From: a virus
Length of the DNA stretch: 37,300 nt
Virus record (IMG/VR): IMGVR_UViG_3300023196_001274
Coordinates: 1 to 37,300 of that record
Reading direction: 5' to 3' (one strand)
Shown: positions 16,533 through 27,200 of the stretch, piece after piece
Layout: each line of letters starts with the position of its first letter
Position numbering within the stretch: position 1 is the first letter of the stretch
The notes under the pieces: generated by a model
Seen by the model: only the letters and a program-made list of their open reading frames with translations
What the model was told of the DNA's origin: nothing
Database searches by the model: none
Position numbers and translations under genes: made by a program

Positions 16533-18245
16533 ATGGCTGCAACATTAGAAGTATCTTATTTTAACTCATATTGGATGAAGACCGTTAACAATGCCGGTAC
16601 TGGTAGTTATGACGCTGCGCCGGTATGGCCAAATGGATATCCATATAATCAAGCAGAGCCGATAACTGGCGTTGGTGCTTTTCCAGGAAATGCCGCGGAC
16701 GAAACAGGTGATACCTCAACTGGTCCATATGAAATAAACTGGTTTATAGAAGAGTCTAGAATAAGAGGGGGATATAACAATGTTCAAACAGATCTAGGCG
16801 TTAGAGCTTACATAGTAGAAGAAGTTACAAGTCAGCAAACCAGAAATAACTCTTTAATATATTCTGGGGTTTACAACTCAAGAACAGGTATTAATAGCAC
16901 AAATCAATTTTCTGTCGGGCAAGACATAACTAAAAGCTTAGACCCAGCTAATGGATCCATACAAAAACTATTTGCAGAAAACACAAACTTAACTATATTC
17001 CAAGAGAAAAAAGTTAGCTCGGTGTTGATAAACAAAGACGCTATATATACAGCTGAAGGATCACCGATGCAGACTACTTCTAATCTCGTTATGGGACAAG
17101 TACAGCCATATCTTGGTGAATATGGTATATCAAGAAACCCAGAATCATTTGCTGTGTATGGTTTCCAGAAATACTTCACAGACAAGGACAGAGGGGTTGT
17201 TTTAAGGCTGTCTAGGGATGGTATTACAGAAATATCAAACTATGGTATGCTTGATTATTTTAGAGACAATCTAAACGCTCTAAACGAAAACAATGTTTGG
17301 GATTTTACTGTTCCAGTTGGTAACGCTGAAACACCAGTGCTTCAAAGCTATATCATAGAAATAACAGGTACGGATGTTAGTAGTTTATTTATTGGCATGC
17401 AGGCTTTTGTAAACAACGCGGCGCAGGGTGTTATTACTAAGATTAACTTAGGACCTTTTATAGGTTTAAAAACCGCAGAAATCACCTTAAGTAGAAAAAC
17501 ATCAGTCACAACCTCTGATGAGGTTTATTTCAGAGTCACTGCACCGGCTAAAATATTAGGTGGTTATGATATTCATAATAAAAATTATGTATTATCTTTA
17601 CAGCAGGCTCCAACATACGCTAATCAAGAGGTTGGGGATTATCAAACACTAGCGTTTGACGAGTTAATAAATGGATGGTCTAGTTTGTTTTCTTACAAGC
17701 CAACACAGTTGCTGAGCTTAAGAAGTACTTATTACACAATTAAAAACGAAAGCATTTGGTCTCACTACTCAAACAATGTAGATAGAACTAATTTTTACGG
17801 TATATATGGTGGAGCTAATATAACATTTATATTTAATCAAGACTCTGGCATTAACAAAGTGTTCAAAACCGTAAACTACGAGGGCGACAACGGGTGGCAA
17901 GTTAATTCATTTGTTTCAGACGCAACTGGTAAAGACGTAAGACCAAACAGTTCTGCTTGGAGGTTCTTGAGTGATACGACTCAGGACGTTCAAAGTTATT
18001 TAGAAGGCGCTTACACTGAAAATGGAATACAGTATTATGCTGGTTTTATGAGAAAAGAAAACAAATACTATGCTAATCTTATTAATACTTCTGCTGCTCA
18101 ACCAGGTGAGGTTATTTTTGGCCAGCAAGTGTCAGGGATAAAAGGTAGGTTTTCAACGGTTAAATTTTCAATAGATAATTCTACAGACTTTGGAGGATTA
18201 AAAGAGCTTTGGAGCGTTGGCTCTACTGTAACTTATATAAGATAA
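16533..18245 (+). CDS. Tail stabilisation / muzzle protein, C-terminal part
   Basis: A 570-residue protein that matches what I remember as the second half of the marine-phage muzzle family: NWFIEESRIRGGYNN, FSVGQDITKSLDPANGSIQK, NLTIFQEKKVSSVLINKDAI, YGISRNPESFAVYGFQKYFT, LRLSRDGITEISNYGM. Near the end are TYYTIKNESIWSHYSN, TVNYEGDNGWQVNSF and SAAQPGEVIFGQQVSGIKG, typical of the propeller and tail-tip region. In related phages I recall these follow the MNKDLD start on one chain. Here a new ATG and an AT-only leader (16504-16532) separate them, and the first 70 residues (PVWPNGYPYNQAEP) are new sequence. The two products probably assemble together in the tail. Confidence 0.75.
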   Translation: MAATLEVSYFNSYWMKTVNNAGTGSYDAAPVWPNGYPYNQAEPITGVGAFPGNAADETGDTSTGPYEINWFIEESRIRGGYNNVQTDLGVRAYIVEEVTSQQTRNNSLIYSGVYNSRTGINSTNQFSVGQDITKSLDPANGSIQKLFAENTNLTIFQEKKVSSVLINKDAIYTAEGSPMQTTSNLVMGQVQPYLGEYGISRNPESFAVYGFQKYFTDKDRGVVLRLSRDGITEISNYGMLDYFRDNLNALNENNVWDFTVPVGNAETPVLQSYIIEITGTDVSSLFIGMQAFVNNAAQGVITKINLGPFIGLKTAEITLSRKTSVTTSDEVYFRVTAPAKILGGYDIHNKNYVLSLQQAPTYANQEVGDYQTLAFDELINGWSSLFSYKPTQLLSLRSTYYTIKNESIWSHYSNNVDRTNFYGIYGGANITFIFNQDSGINKVFKTVNYEGDNGWQVNSFVSDATGKDVRPNSSAWRFLSDTTQDVQSYLEGAYTENGIQYYAGFMRKENKYYANLINTSAAQPGEVIFGQQVSGIKGRFSTVKFSIDNSTDFGGLKELWSVGSTVTYIR

Positions 18246-18249
18246 TTAA

Positions 18250-18660
18250 ATGGAATTAAATATTAGACGATTACAAGAGTCAGATTGGGATACATTAGTA
18301 AAGTGGTGGGAATGGTGGCCTGAGTGGGTTAATCCCGCGAAAGACTTTTTACCAGATAATGGGACCGGTGGTTTAATGGTTGAAAAAAACAACCAACCAA
18401 TAGTCGCTGGCTTTATATATTACACAAATTCAAAAGGAGCTTTATTGGAGTGGATTGTTTCAAATCCAGAATACAAAGAAAAAGACAGAAAACAAGCTCT
18501 TGAACTATTAATAACAAGCGCAGAAGCAGTCTGCAAATCTCAAGGTGTTAAATATTTGTTTTCAATAGGAAGAAATAAACACTTGATAGGCGTACATAAA
18601 AAACTAGATTGGGTGGTGGATGAAAAACCATCTTATGAAATAACAAAAAAAATAAACTAA
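18250..18660 (+). CDS. GNAT-like acetyltransferase-fold protein, degenerate
   Basis: A 136-residue protein with the order of a GNAT fold: RRLQESDWDTLVKWWEWWPE at the start, a central hairpin IVAGFIYYTNSKGALLEWIV, then NPEYKEKDRKQALELLITSA and a final strand with WVVDEKPSYEI. GNAT enzymes move an acetyl group from acetyl-CoA to an amine. However, the usual pyrophosphate-binding loop R/QxxGxG/A is replaced by KEKDRKQ, with no glycine. Catalysis is therefore doubtful and a structural role possible. The gene sits 4 bases after the muzzle gene and 1 base before an internal virion gene, an odd place for a metabolic enzyme. I recall similar GNAT-like genes in this position in marine phages. Confidence 0.72.
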   Translation: MELNIRRLQESDWDTLVKWWEWWPEWVNPAKDFLPDNGTGGLMVEKNNQPIVAGFIYYTNSKGALLEWIVSNPEYKEKDRKQALELLITSAEAVCKSQGVKYLFSIGRNKHLIGVHKKLDWVVDEKPSYEITKKIN

Positions 18661-18661
18661 C

Positions 18662-19417
18662 ATGGCAGCAGTAACAGCGGTAGTAAGTGGAGCGGTAATG
18701 ATCGGCGGCGCGGCAATTTCCGCATCGGCAGCGGGGAAAGCAAGTAGAAAAGCAGATAGAAAAGCAAACGCTGCTGCTAGAGAAGTTGAAGCTTTAAGAA
18801 ACTCTAGACAAGAAGTAACAAATCCCTATAGAAACATTAGTGATCTAAGCGGTTTGGCGACTGACTTAAGTGGCCAAATGAGTAATCCATTTAATTCCCT
18901 AGGCGTAGCTACTAAATCAGCTGAAATCCAAATGGAACAAACTGACATAGCACTGGCAAACACCTTAGATACATTAAGATCCACTGGCGCTAGCGCAGGT
19001 GGCGCTACAGCATTGGCCCAAGCCGCGCTACAAAGCAAGAAAGGCGTTGCAGCTAGTATTGAACAGCAAGAGGCTCAAAACGATAAATTACGCGCGCAAG
19101 GAGAACAACAGCTGCAGCAACAAAAAATGTCTGAGCAACAAAGATTACAATCAATTGCTATTTCAGAAGGTCAAAGAGTACAGTCTGCTGATGCCGCTGG
19201 TCAGCAATTTATGTTTCAAGCTGAAGAATCTAGAACAAATATGGATCTTAACAGAGCTGCCGGTGTTCAACAGCAACAACAACAGATGTCCGCTCAAGCT
19301 AATCAAAACAAGGCCGCAGCGTGGGCTGGTGCTGTTCAAGGCATTGGTAATTTAGCTGGTTCTGTTATTAGCGCAGAAGGTCAAGCGCAGAGCGGCGGTA
19401 AAAGCTTGTTTGATTAA
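18662..19417 (+). CDS. Internal virion protein, T7 gp14-like
   Basis: A 251-residue protein. The first 25 residues (AVVSGAVMIGGAAISASAAG) form a Gly/Ala-rich hydrophobic helix, followed by a basic segment (KASRKADRKANAAA). The rest is a long helical, Gln/Ala-rich region (IEQQEAQNDKLRAQGEQQ, SEQQRLQSIAISEGQRVQS) with a second small-residue hydrophobic segment near the end (AAAWAGAVQGIGNLAGSVIS). This is the pattern of T7 gp14-type core proteins, which leave the head with the DNA and insert in the outer membrane to start a DNA channel. It precedes two other likely ejected proteins. No sequence identity is claimed; the call is by composition, helices and gene order. Confidence 0.68.
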   Translation: MAAVTAVVSGAVMIGGAAISASAAGKASRKADRKANAAAREVEALRNSRQEVTNPYRNISDLSGLATDLSGQMSNPFNSLGVATKSAEIQMEQTDIALANTLDTLRSTGASAGGATALAQAALQSKKGVAASIEQQEAQNDKLRAQGEQQLQQQKMSEQQRLQSIAISEGQRVQSADAAGQQFMFQAEESRTNMDLNRAAGVQQQQQQMSAQANQNKAAAWAGAVQGIGNLAGSVISAEGQAQSGGKSLFD

Positions 19418-19471
19418 TCAGACCCAATAGATTAAAACAGATGAATATTTATAATAAAATAAAAAAATAAA

Positions 19472-21211
19472 ATGGGAGCATACGAAAATCCACAACCAAT
19501 TATAGACAGATCTGGAGAAATATGGGGCCAAGCTATCGCTAGTTTCGGCACTAGCATTGGCGCGGGCATAGCTCAAGCCGCTACTTATAGAGCAGCTGCT
19601 AAGAAAGAACAAGAAGCCGAAGACCAAAGAATACAAGCTATAGGTTACGAAATTGAAGAGAAAACTTGGGACGAAGCTAACATAAACTACCAAAAAGTAC
19701 TTGAAAAAAACCCTTCTCTAGCGGATCAATTCAAAGCAGAAACTGCATTGCTTTTAGATGGAGATGGAACAGAGGAAAACCGCGGGGCCATTTGGGCTCA
19801 AACCCAACTAGCGACAGCGAGGAATCTTTCGAAAGAAGATAGAAAAAAATATAGAGACATAGCGCAAAGAGCTGTAGATTTTCAAAACGTAGTACAAAGT
19901 GGTGGTGCTAATATAATGGCTGATCTTGAAGACATGAAAAACATAAAGCCTGGAGACGTCGGCTCAACACATTACTATGTTGGAGATACACTCATGGACA
20001 GGTTAAAGTCTCAATTTAGTTCTGCTGTTTTAAGTAATCAAAAAATCCCTGGGGCTGAAACAAAAAAAAGCCTTAAACCAGATGAAAATGGAAACGCGAT
20101 TGTAGGCGTTGAAACAGTTTTCGACACAACAACAGATGCTGGTAAAAAAATGTTAACAGATTTTCCAGAGTTAGCGGATCAAGTTAAAGATGGTAAGTTA
20201 GTATTTAATTGGAGTAGAAATATCATGGAGATCGGTGATGGATTTATAAGAGAAATACCAAAAGGAGCAGATCCAACAATTGTTTTTCAGAATTCTAACG
20301 CCACAGATGCTTCAGATGTTTTAACACCCAACATGTTTTTACCAAGCAAGATAACTAGAGAGAAAAGTGGCGCTAAGGGTATTGATCAAGTTTTCACCGA
20401 CAACATCATAAATACACAGGGCTTGAAGGACGACAGTGTTTTTCAAGCACAAATACATGCAACTGTTAGCGCTAGAATAGCTGAAGACCCAGGTAACTTA
20501 AGGTCTTATATGCAAAATACTTTAAAAATGGGACCTGGTTATGATTACTCTGGTTTTATGAAGCTTCCTGCTGATAAAAAAATAGAAATATTAAAAAAAG
20601 AAGAAGAAGATAGGGTTATAGGAGTAAAGTTAGCTAAATATGGCTCTAGATCCGCGACTAAAGAAGACGTTGCTTTTTTTAATGTTAACGCTAAAAATAT
20701 ACAAAGCGGCGAAGTTGGCAGCGTAACCATTGAAGAAGGAGAACAAATATATTTTCAAAGAAAAGAAGCTAATATGAACGCTGAAACACCAGCTTCAGCA
20801 ACCCCGCTAAAAGACTGGCAGGCTAAAGCAGAACAGAGAATTCCACAATACAATCAAACAGCTGAATTTGTAAATACAATAAATGATACAGAATCTGATT
20901 TAACGCCAATAAAAAAATCAGAAAAAATAGCACAAGAATTAAATAGGTCTACAGAAGGTAAAAATTATATTACCGGCGATCAGTATGCATTACAAAGCAA
21001 GGATGTAAAAGGAAAGAGCTTTGCTGAAAGATCAGCTTTTCTTCGTGAACAAGGAATGTCACCTTTCAACGTGTACAACGCCAATGATCAAAATGATTTT
21101 GTAAACGTTGTTGATCCAATTGATTTATTTAACGATTTGTTATCTAAAAAAGGATTTACCACTGACGCAATAAATTACATCGAACAAAACTATTCACAAT
21201 ATAAAGAATAA
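19472..21211 (+). CDS. Internal virion protein, probable ejection protein
   Basis: A 579-residue hydrophilic protein between the gp14-like and giant ejection-protein genes, and so in the place of T7 gp15. Residues about 20-45 have a small-residue helix (AIASFGTSIGAGIAQAATYR) followed by a charged coiled coil (AAAKKEQEAEDQRIQAIGYE). The central part contains mixed helices and strands (GVETVFDTTTDAGKKMLTDF, DGFIREIPKGADPTIVF), and the C-terminus is helical (DLFNDLLSKKGFTTDAINYI). There is no catalytic motif or signal peptide. It starts after a poly-A rich leader (19440-19471) and is followed 5 bases later by the next gene. Likely job: part of the DNA-ejection conduit, by position only. Confidence 0.6.
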   Translation: MGAYENPQPIIDRSGEIWGQAIASFGTSIGAGIAQAATYRAAAKKEQEAEDQRIQAIGYEIEEKTWDEANINYQKVLEKNPSLADQFKAETALLLDGDGTEENRGAIWAQTQLATARNLSKEDRKKYRDIAQRAVDFQNVVQSGGANIMADLEDMKNIKPGDVGSTHYYVGDTLMDRLKSQFSSAVLSNQKIPGAETKKSLKPDENGNAIVGVETVFDTTTDAGKKMLTDFPELADQVKDGKLVFNWSRNIMEIGDGFIREIPKGADPTIVFQNSNATDASDVLTPNMFLPSKITREKSGAKGIDQVFTDNIINTQGLKDDSVFQAQIHATVSARIAEDPGNLRSYMQNTLKMGPGYDYSGFMKLPADKKIEILKKEEEDRVIGVKLAKYGSRSATKEDVAFFNVNAKNIQSGEVGSVTIEEGEQIYFQRKEANMNAETPASATPLKDWQAKAEQRIPQYNQTAEFVNTINDTESDLTPIKKSEKIAQELNRSTEGKNYITGDQYALQSKDVKGKSFAERSAFLREQGMSPFNVYNANDQNDFVNVVDPIDLFNDLLSKKGFTTDAINYIEQNYSQYKE

Positions 21212-21216
21212 CAATT

Positions 21217-24200
21217 ATGCCAAGATATAAAACTAGTTCAGGAGATATATATAATATTCCTGAGGAAAAATTACAAGGTTTTTTAGTTAAATATCCAGAC
21301 GCTATTTTATTAGAAGAAGAGGGAAAGCTAAACGGTCCTGCGGAGGAGACTGCAGTTGCAGGGCCAATAACAGAGGCGCAGCAAACAGCAGTAGACACGG
21401 AATCTCCATTGGAAGATGGTTCTTTGGACTTACTACCAACTGAAGTATTTACTATAGACGGTAAAAATGTAAGTAAAAAAGAATTTGATAAATATACGGC
21501 TATTCAAGAAGCCGTGAAGACAACTGAACAGTTAGAAAGTGAAGATCCGTCGGTTTTTGATAAGATTGGCTATGAATTATTTAAAACAAAGCAATACGTC
21601 TTTAATGCTTTGGGAGACATACCAGAGCGAGCTAAAAAAGTTTACTTAGAAACACAAGCTGTAAGTAATGATTGGATAAAAAAAGTAGCTGGAGAAGATG
21701 CTGCTGATTTTTTATTTGGTGAAAATATACCTGAAGGTTCTATTGCCTATATAGACCCAGAAAGCAATAAACAGGTTTTGTACTCTGAAAACCCTGATAA
21801 ATGGAAAGAATTAAATGCTTTAAACCAAAGAACTGATACCTACGTAAAAAGTGTATATGCTGGATCTGACCAAGAGCTTGGTGCTGCTGCTGACAAAAAA
21901 TACATAGAAGTAATGAAACAAGCTGATAAGCTTGGTAAAGAAATGCAGTATACCGGTGCTGGTATGACCGCCGGGTTTAAAGGATTAGTTGGCGCTGAAG
22001 GATATGAAGAGTATGGTGCCGCTGATTTACTGGCTGGTGGTTTTAACGCGGTATTTAATGTTTTAGAAACAGCTGTTCCAGCCGTTCTAACTAGAGGCGC
22101 TAGTATTTATCCACAAGTGGCGGCTCCAATGTTTGCCGACTATAACAGAACAAAAGCGGAAACATTATATCCTAATTCAGAAAATGCTTTAGAGCTTTTG
22201 GTTGAAAACAATGAAGTTGAATTTACAACACCAGCAATATTATCAACAATTGCTGTTCAGTCTGAGAGACTTGGTTTAAAAGGTTTATCAAATTATATAA
22301 TGAGAGCTCCTTTAGCAAGTAAAGGTATTTTAAACATGGCTAGATTAGCCACCGTGAGCTCTGGAGAAGGAATGGTAGAAGTTTCGCAAGGTATAACAGA
22401 TACTATAAATAATACTATTGCACAAGGTAAAACATCAGCAGAAGTATCTGAACAAATTGTTAAATACATTGGTTCTGATCAAGCCCTAGACGATTTTTTA
22501 GGTGGTTTTGTTGGGCAAGCAGGTGTTGGGATAGGTGGTAGAGCTATAAATAGAGCGCTGCGTGGCGGTAGTCAAGGCCAAGCAAAAGTAAACACACTGC
22601 TGACAGATCTTGAGAAATTAAAAAACGAAAAAAAACAAGCAAAAAATAAAATATCCAAAGATGTTATTCAAGAAGATATAGCTCAAAAAGAATCTGAGTT
22701 AAAAAAATATATAGAAGAAAACAAAGAGGTATCTAAAAAACTAACAGAACAGGAAAAACAAGAGTTGTTAAATTTATTAGACGAAAAAGACGCTTTATAT
22801 TCTCAAGCATTTGATTTAAGAACTCAAAAAAGTGAAAATTCAATATCCAATAAAGACTATGGTTACGCGATAAGAAGTATTAATAACCAAGCAAAGCAAA
22901 AAGACAATAGGATAGATGAGATTAGACAAGACGCAGCCAAGAGAGAGATTGAAGTAATAGCAGAAAAAGTATCAAAAGTTTCTAAATTGCTTGGAGGAAA
23001 AGCACTTCAAATTTTTGAAACAACAGAAGAATATATAGAAGCCGTAGCAAAAGACCAAGACGTAGATGTTCAAGAAGCTAGATCTATGATAGGAGAAGCA
23101 GAAGGCGTCTTTGCCGGCGCAGGAAACATATTTATCGACAAGCAACAAGCGGCTAAGGTTGGTAATATAGGTGTTGCTGCTCACGAGTTTTTGCACCCAG
23201 TGTTAAACGCTTTGGTTGGAGATGTTAATCAACAAGTCGAAATAGTTAACGGTTTTGAAAAAATACTATCTAAAGATCAAATAGCAAAGGTAAATGAAAA
23301 ACTAGAAGCTTATAAAGACGAGAAAACTGGCAAACTAGATCCTAGCGTTAGAGCTTCTGAATATCTAACTATTTTTTCCAATGCTATAATAAATGGTGAC
23401 ATACAATATAACGAAGGTATATTTACCAGAATAGGTGATTATATACGTGGTATTTTAGGAAAATATGGTTTTAAAAACGCTAATTTTGAAACAGGTAAAG
23501 GTGTTTACAATTTCTTAAAAGAATATAATAAAACGATTCAGAAAGAAGAAGGAATAAGTCAAAGAGCTTTAGATTTGATTAAAAAGCGCGAAACAGAAAC
23601 TGGTGTAAAAGTTTCAGAGGTTGGTGTGCTAGAAGGACTTCAAGCCTCTCAAACAAAATTAACAGAAGAGGATTCCACGTTAGTAGGAGAGCAGGTCACT
23701 AAAATAAAAGAACTACAACAAGAAGGCGAAGCACTTGCTAAAAAATACGGTAAAGACTTTATTAAATCATCTACACAAACTAGATTAGAGCAAAAGTTAA
23801 CTGAAACAGTTGAGCCAGCCTTAAACGCTTTAGCTGAAAATACAACAAAAAGACTTTACGATAAAATAGCTCCAGACGCAAAGAGAAACGTGTCAAGAGC
23901 CGAATATTTAGAATCATTGAAAGCCGACTGGACTTCTATGATAATAAATGAATATGATCCTACAAAACAAAGTGTTGAGAAGTTTTTGTCAACACGTGGT
24001 AACCTTCGGGCAAATAGCCTCGCGAAGAAGCTAGGTATTGAAGACGCTGAACAAGGTGGCATTAAAAAAGATGTTACAGAGCAGAAAGATTTAATGGCAG
24101 ATGAAACAACTGTTGAAATAGAAAAAGCTCCATCAAAACTTATTGATCCAACTGATTTAATTACCAACCCAGATAGAAAAAATAAATATATAGAGGCTGT

Positions 24201-27200
24201 TAAGTCAAAAATAAAAGACCTCACGCCTAAGCAACTATCTTTCAAGGCTTTAAAAGATTTAGCCCCAGAGGTAACAGCTGAGTTATTTGGCGTACCACTT
24301 AAAAAAATAATAGATGCAACCGCTAATTTAAGTAAGGGTGATGCTCTAAACGCTCAGATTTTTATAAATAAAAATGCAGAAAAGCTATTAAAGCTTTTAC
24401 CAGAAGGGGCGGTTCTTGGCGCTGCTAGTGATAAATTAATAGGCACATCGACAGGTGTTCCTAGAAAATTGCTTGAAGCTTTTTACGAAAAACAAGATAG
24501 AATAACAATTGACGCTGGTTTGTTTCCATTTGTTAAAAAGAAAAACATATCAAAAGAAGATTTCTTAAATACATTTGGTATTGTTGATGGTAAAAAAGAT
24601 ATTGATTTTAATCCTAGATCTGGAGAGGCACAGGCTATAAAAGGATTAATGTCAATGTTTGGTAATATTATGACCAACACAGTTGTAAGACAAGAAATGT
24701 CTAAGCAACCTGGAACAGAAGCAGCCGTGCAAGATATAGCTGCTGGCAAATCTCAATTACAGTTTAGTACAACTGCGCAAAGAAACGAAGCTTACAGAGG
24801 AGCTAAAGCTATTAGTGAGCACGGTGTTGATTCTAAACAGTTTAAAGATTTAAATGTATCCAAAGAAGTAAAGCAATTATTAAAAAAGTTAGCTAATAAA
24901 AAAGTTATTACTGGTAATACATTTAATGGAATAGTGTACGAAGAAATAACTTCAAGTGATATAAAAAAATATGCTAAAGAATTAGGATTAGACTTGAAAG
25001 TTTTAAGCAACAAATCTGCTGGTTATGATAGCACCAAGCCAGACATACAAATTAAAGCAAAAAGAGAGATTGGAGATGATGTTATTGTAAATTTAGAAGT
25101 AAAAAAAGATAAATATGCTAGATTCGGTAGTGTTACTTTTAGATTTAATTTTGAGAACTTTGATAAACCTAAAATAGAAATAGTACAAAATAGAAAAATA
25201 GTAAAACCTGGTGAAATACAAAATGAAGAGGTTTTTACGTCTATTTTAAACGAAGCTATTCCTTATATTAAAGAAATTTTAACTACAATAAACGAAATAG
25301 AAGGCACTAATTACAATAGTTTTCCACTTGGTTCTAAAATAAAATCAACAACTTTTCAAAAACTAAAACAAACAAGTGCTTTTGCAAGTTTAAAGTCAAT
25401 ACAAAAAGGACTTAATTCTTCTGTAATAGCTCAACACTACAATAAAAAAGGTAATTACTATATACAAATTGGCAAGTCTGGGTTATATTATTTAGGGGAA
25501 GATGTTTATAACACAGGTGTTCCAAGATTAGATGTTGTTTTTAGTGGAAGTATAAATTTAAAACGTAGTGGTATAAAAGACGGTATGACCACAATTAGCT
25601 TGAGATCTGAGCCAAAAATAAAAAAAGCGGGTCAACTTAAAAAATCAAATATTGATTTAAATACAAAAGAAGGTGTTAAAGAGTTTGACGAAAAAGTAAA
25701 AACTTCTACTTTTCAATTTTCTAAAACAGCAAAAGCTACAAAAGAAAAAATACTAGATACTCAATTTAACAGTATTCTTGAAAACAAAACTGGTATTGCT
25801 TCTGGAAAAGAATACAGTGACGCAAGAGCCGAGGTAGTTGGTGCTAGTAAAGGTAAATTTAATTGGTTTATTCCGCCTACAGCTGAAGACTTTGTTGGGT
25901 TGTTATATCAATTTCTAGGCAAAGGTAAAGAGGGTGACAAGCAAATGGCTTGGTTTAAGGTTAACCTATTAAATCCTTATGCTAGAGCAATGAGTGCTAT
26001 TACTAGAGAAAGAGTTAGTATTGCTAGAAATTACCGAGCGCTTAAAAAAGAATTGAAAATTGTACCTAAAAACTTAAAGAAAAAAGTTCCAGGTGAAGAT
26101 TTTACAGTTGAACAAGCCTTAAGAGTACACATATGGGTTAAGCAAGGGTATGACGTTCCTGGTTTGGACAATGCTGATAGAAAATCTATCAACGACTACA
26201 TTGACTCAAGACCTGAGTTAGTTGAGTTTGCTGATAAAATGATATTACTAAACAAGGATTACGCCAAACCAAAAGATAGCTGGTTAGCAGGTACGCTAAC
26301 AACAGACATGTTAGAGACACTTAACACCACAAGACGTGCTGAGTTTTTAAAAGAGTGGCAAGAAAATGTTGATGTTGTATTTAGCGATAAGAATTTAAAT
26401 AAAATAGAAGCCGCTTATGGTTCTAGCTTTAGATATGCTTTAGAGAATATACTAACTAGAATGAAAACTGGTAGAAATAGAAGCTATGGCACTGACTCCT
26501 TGACAGGTAGGGTTACTGATTGGTTAACAAATTCTATTGGTGCTATCATGTTTTTCAACACTAGATCAGCAGTGCTACAGACGCTCTCTGCTGTTAACTT
26601 TATAAACTTTGGCAGTAACAATATATTAGCCGCTGGTAAGGCTTTTGCTAACCAAAAACAATTCTGGGCAGATTTTAAAACGCTATATAATTCTGACTTT
26701 TTAGTTGACAGACGCGACGGGCTTAGATTAAACGTCAATGAAAGTGATATTGCTGACATGGCTAAAAACGGAGGTGTTAAGGGTGTTGTGGCTGAGTTAT
26801 TAAAACTAGGTTTTACACCAACTCAAATAGCAGATAGCTTTGCTATTTCCTCTGGAGGAGCTACATTTTACAGAAATACTCTTAACCAGTATCTAAAAGA
26901 AGGTGTTGACCCTAAGGTTGCGGAAGAATTGGCTTTTAGAGAATTTAGAGAAATAGCCGAAGAGTCACAGCAATCAAGTAGACCAGATAGAATTAGCGCT
27001 CAGCAAGCAGGTCCACTAGGGCGTATTATATTAGCCTTTGCCAACACACCAGCTCAGTATGCTAGATTAATGAAAAAAGCCGCTAGTGATCTTAAGAATG
27101 GTCGTGGGGACGCTAAGACAAACGTATCTAAGCTTATATACTACGGAGTAGCTCAAAACCTTATATTTAATGCCATGCAACAAGCTTTATTTGCTATGGC

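Noticed and set aside
18999-19355. A 118-codon plus-strand frame in the gp14-like gene
   Set aside because: It overlaps a better-supported gene in another frame and has a Lys/Asn/Cys composition typical of a shifted Gln/Ala-rich helix.
23856-24245. A 129-codon minus-strand frame within the giant virion gene
   Set aside because: It is antisense to a continuous, motif-bearing gene; its hydrophobic bias is the usual mirror of Lys/Glu-rich coding DNA.
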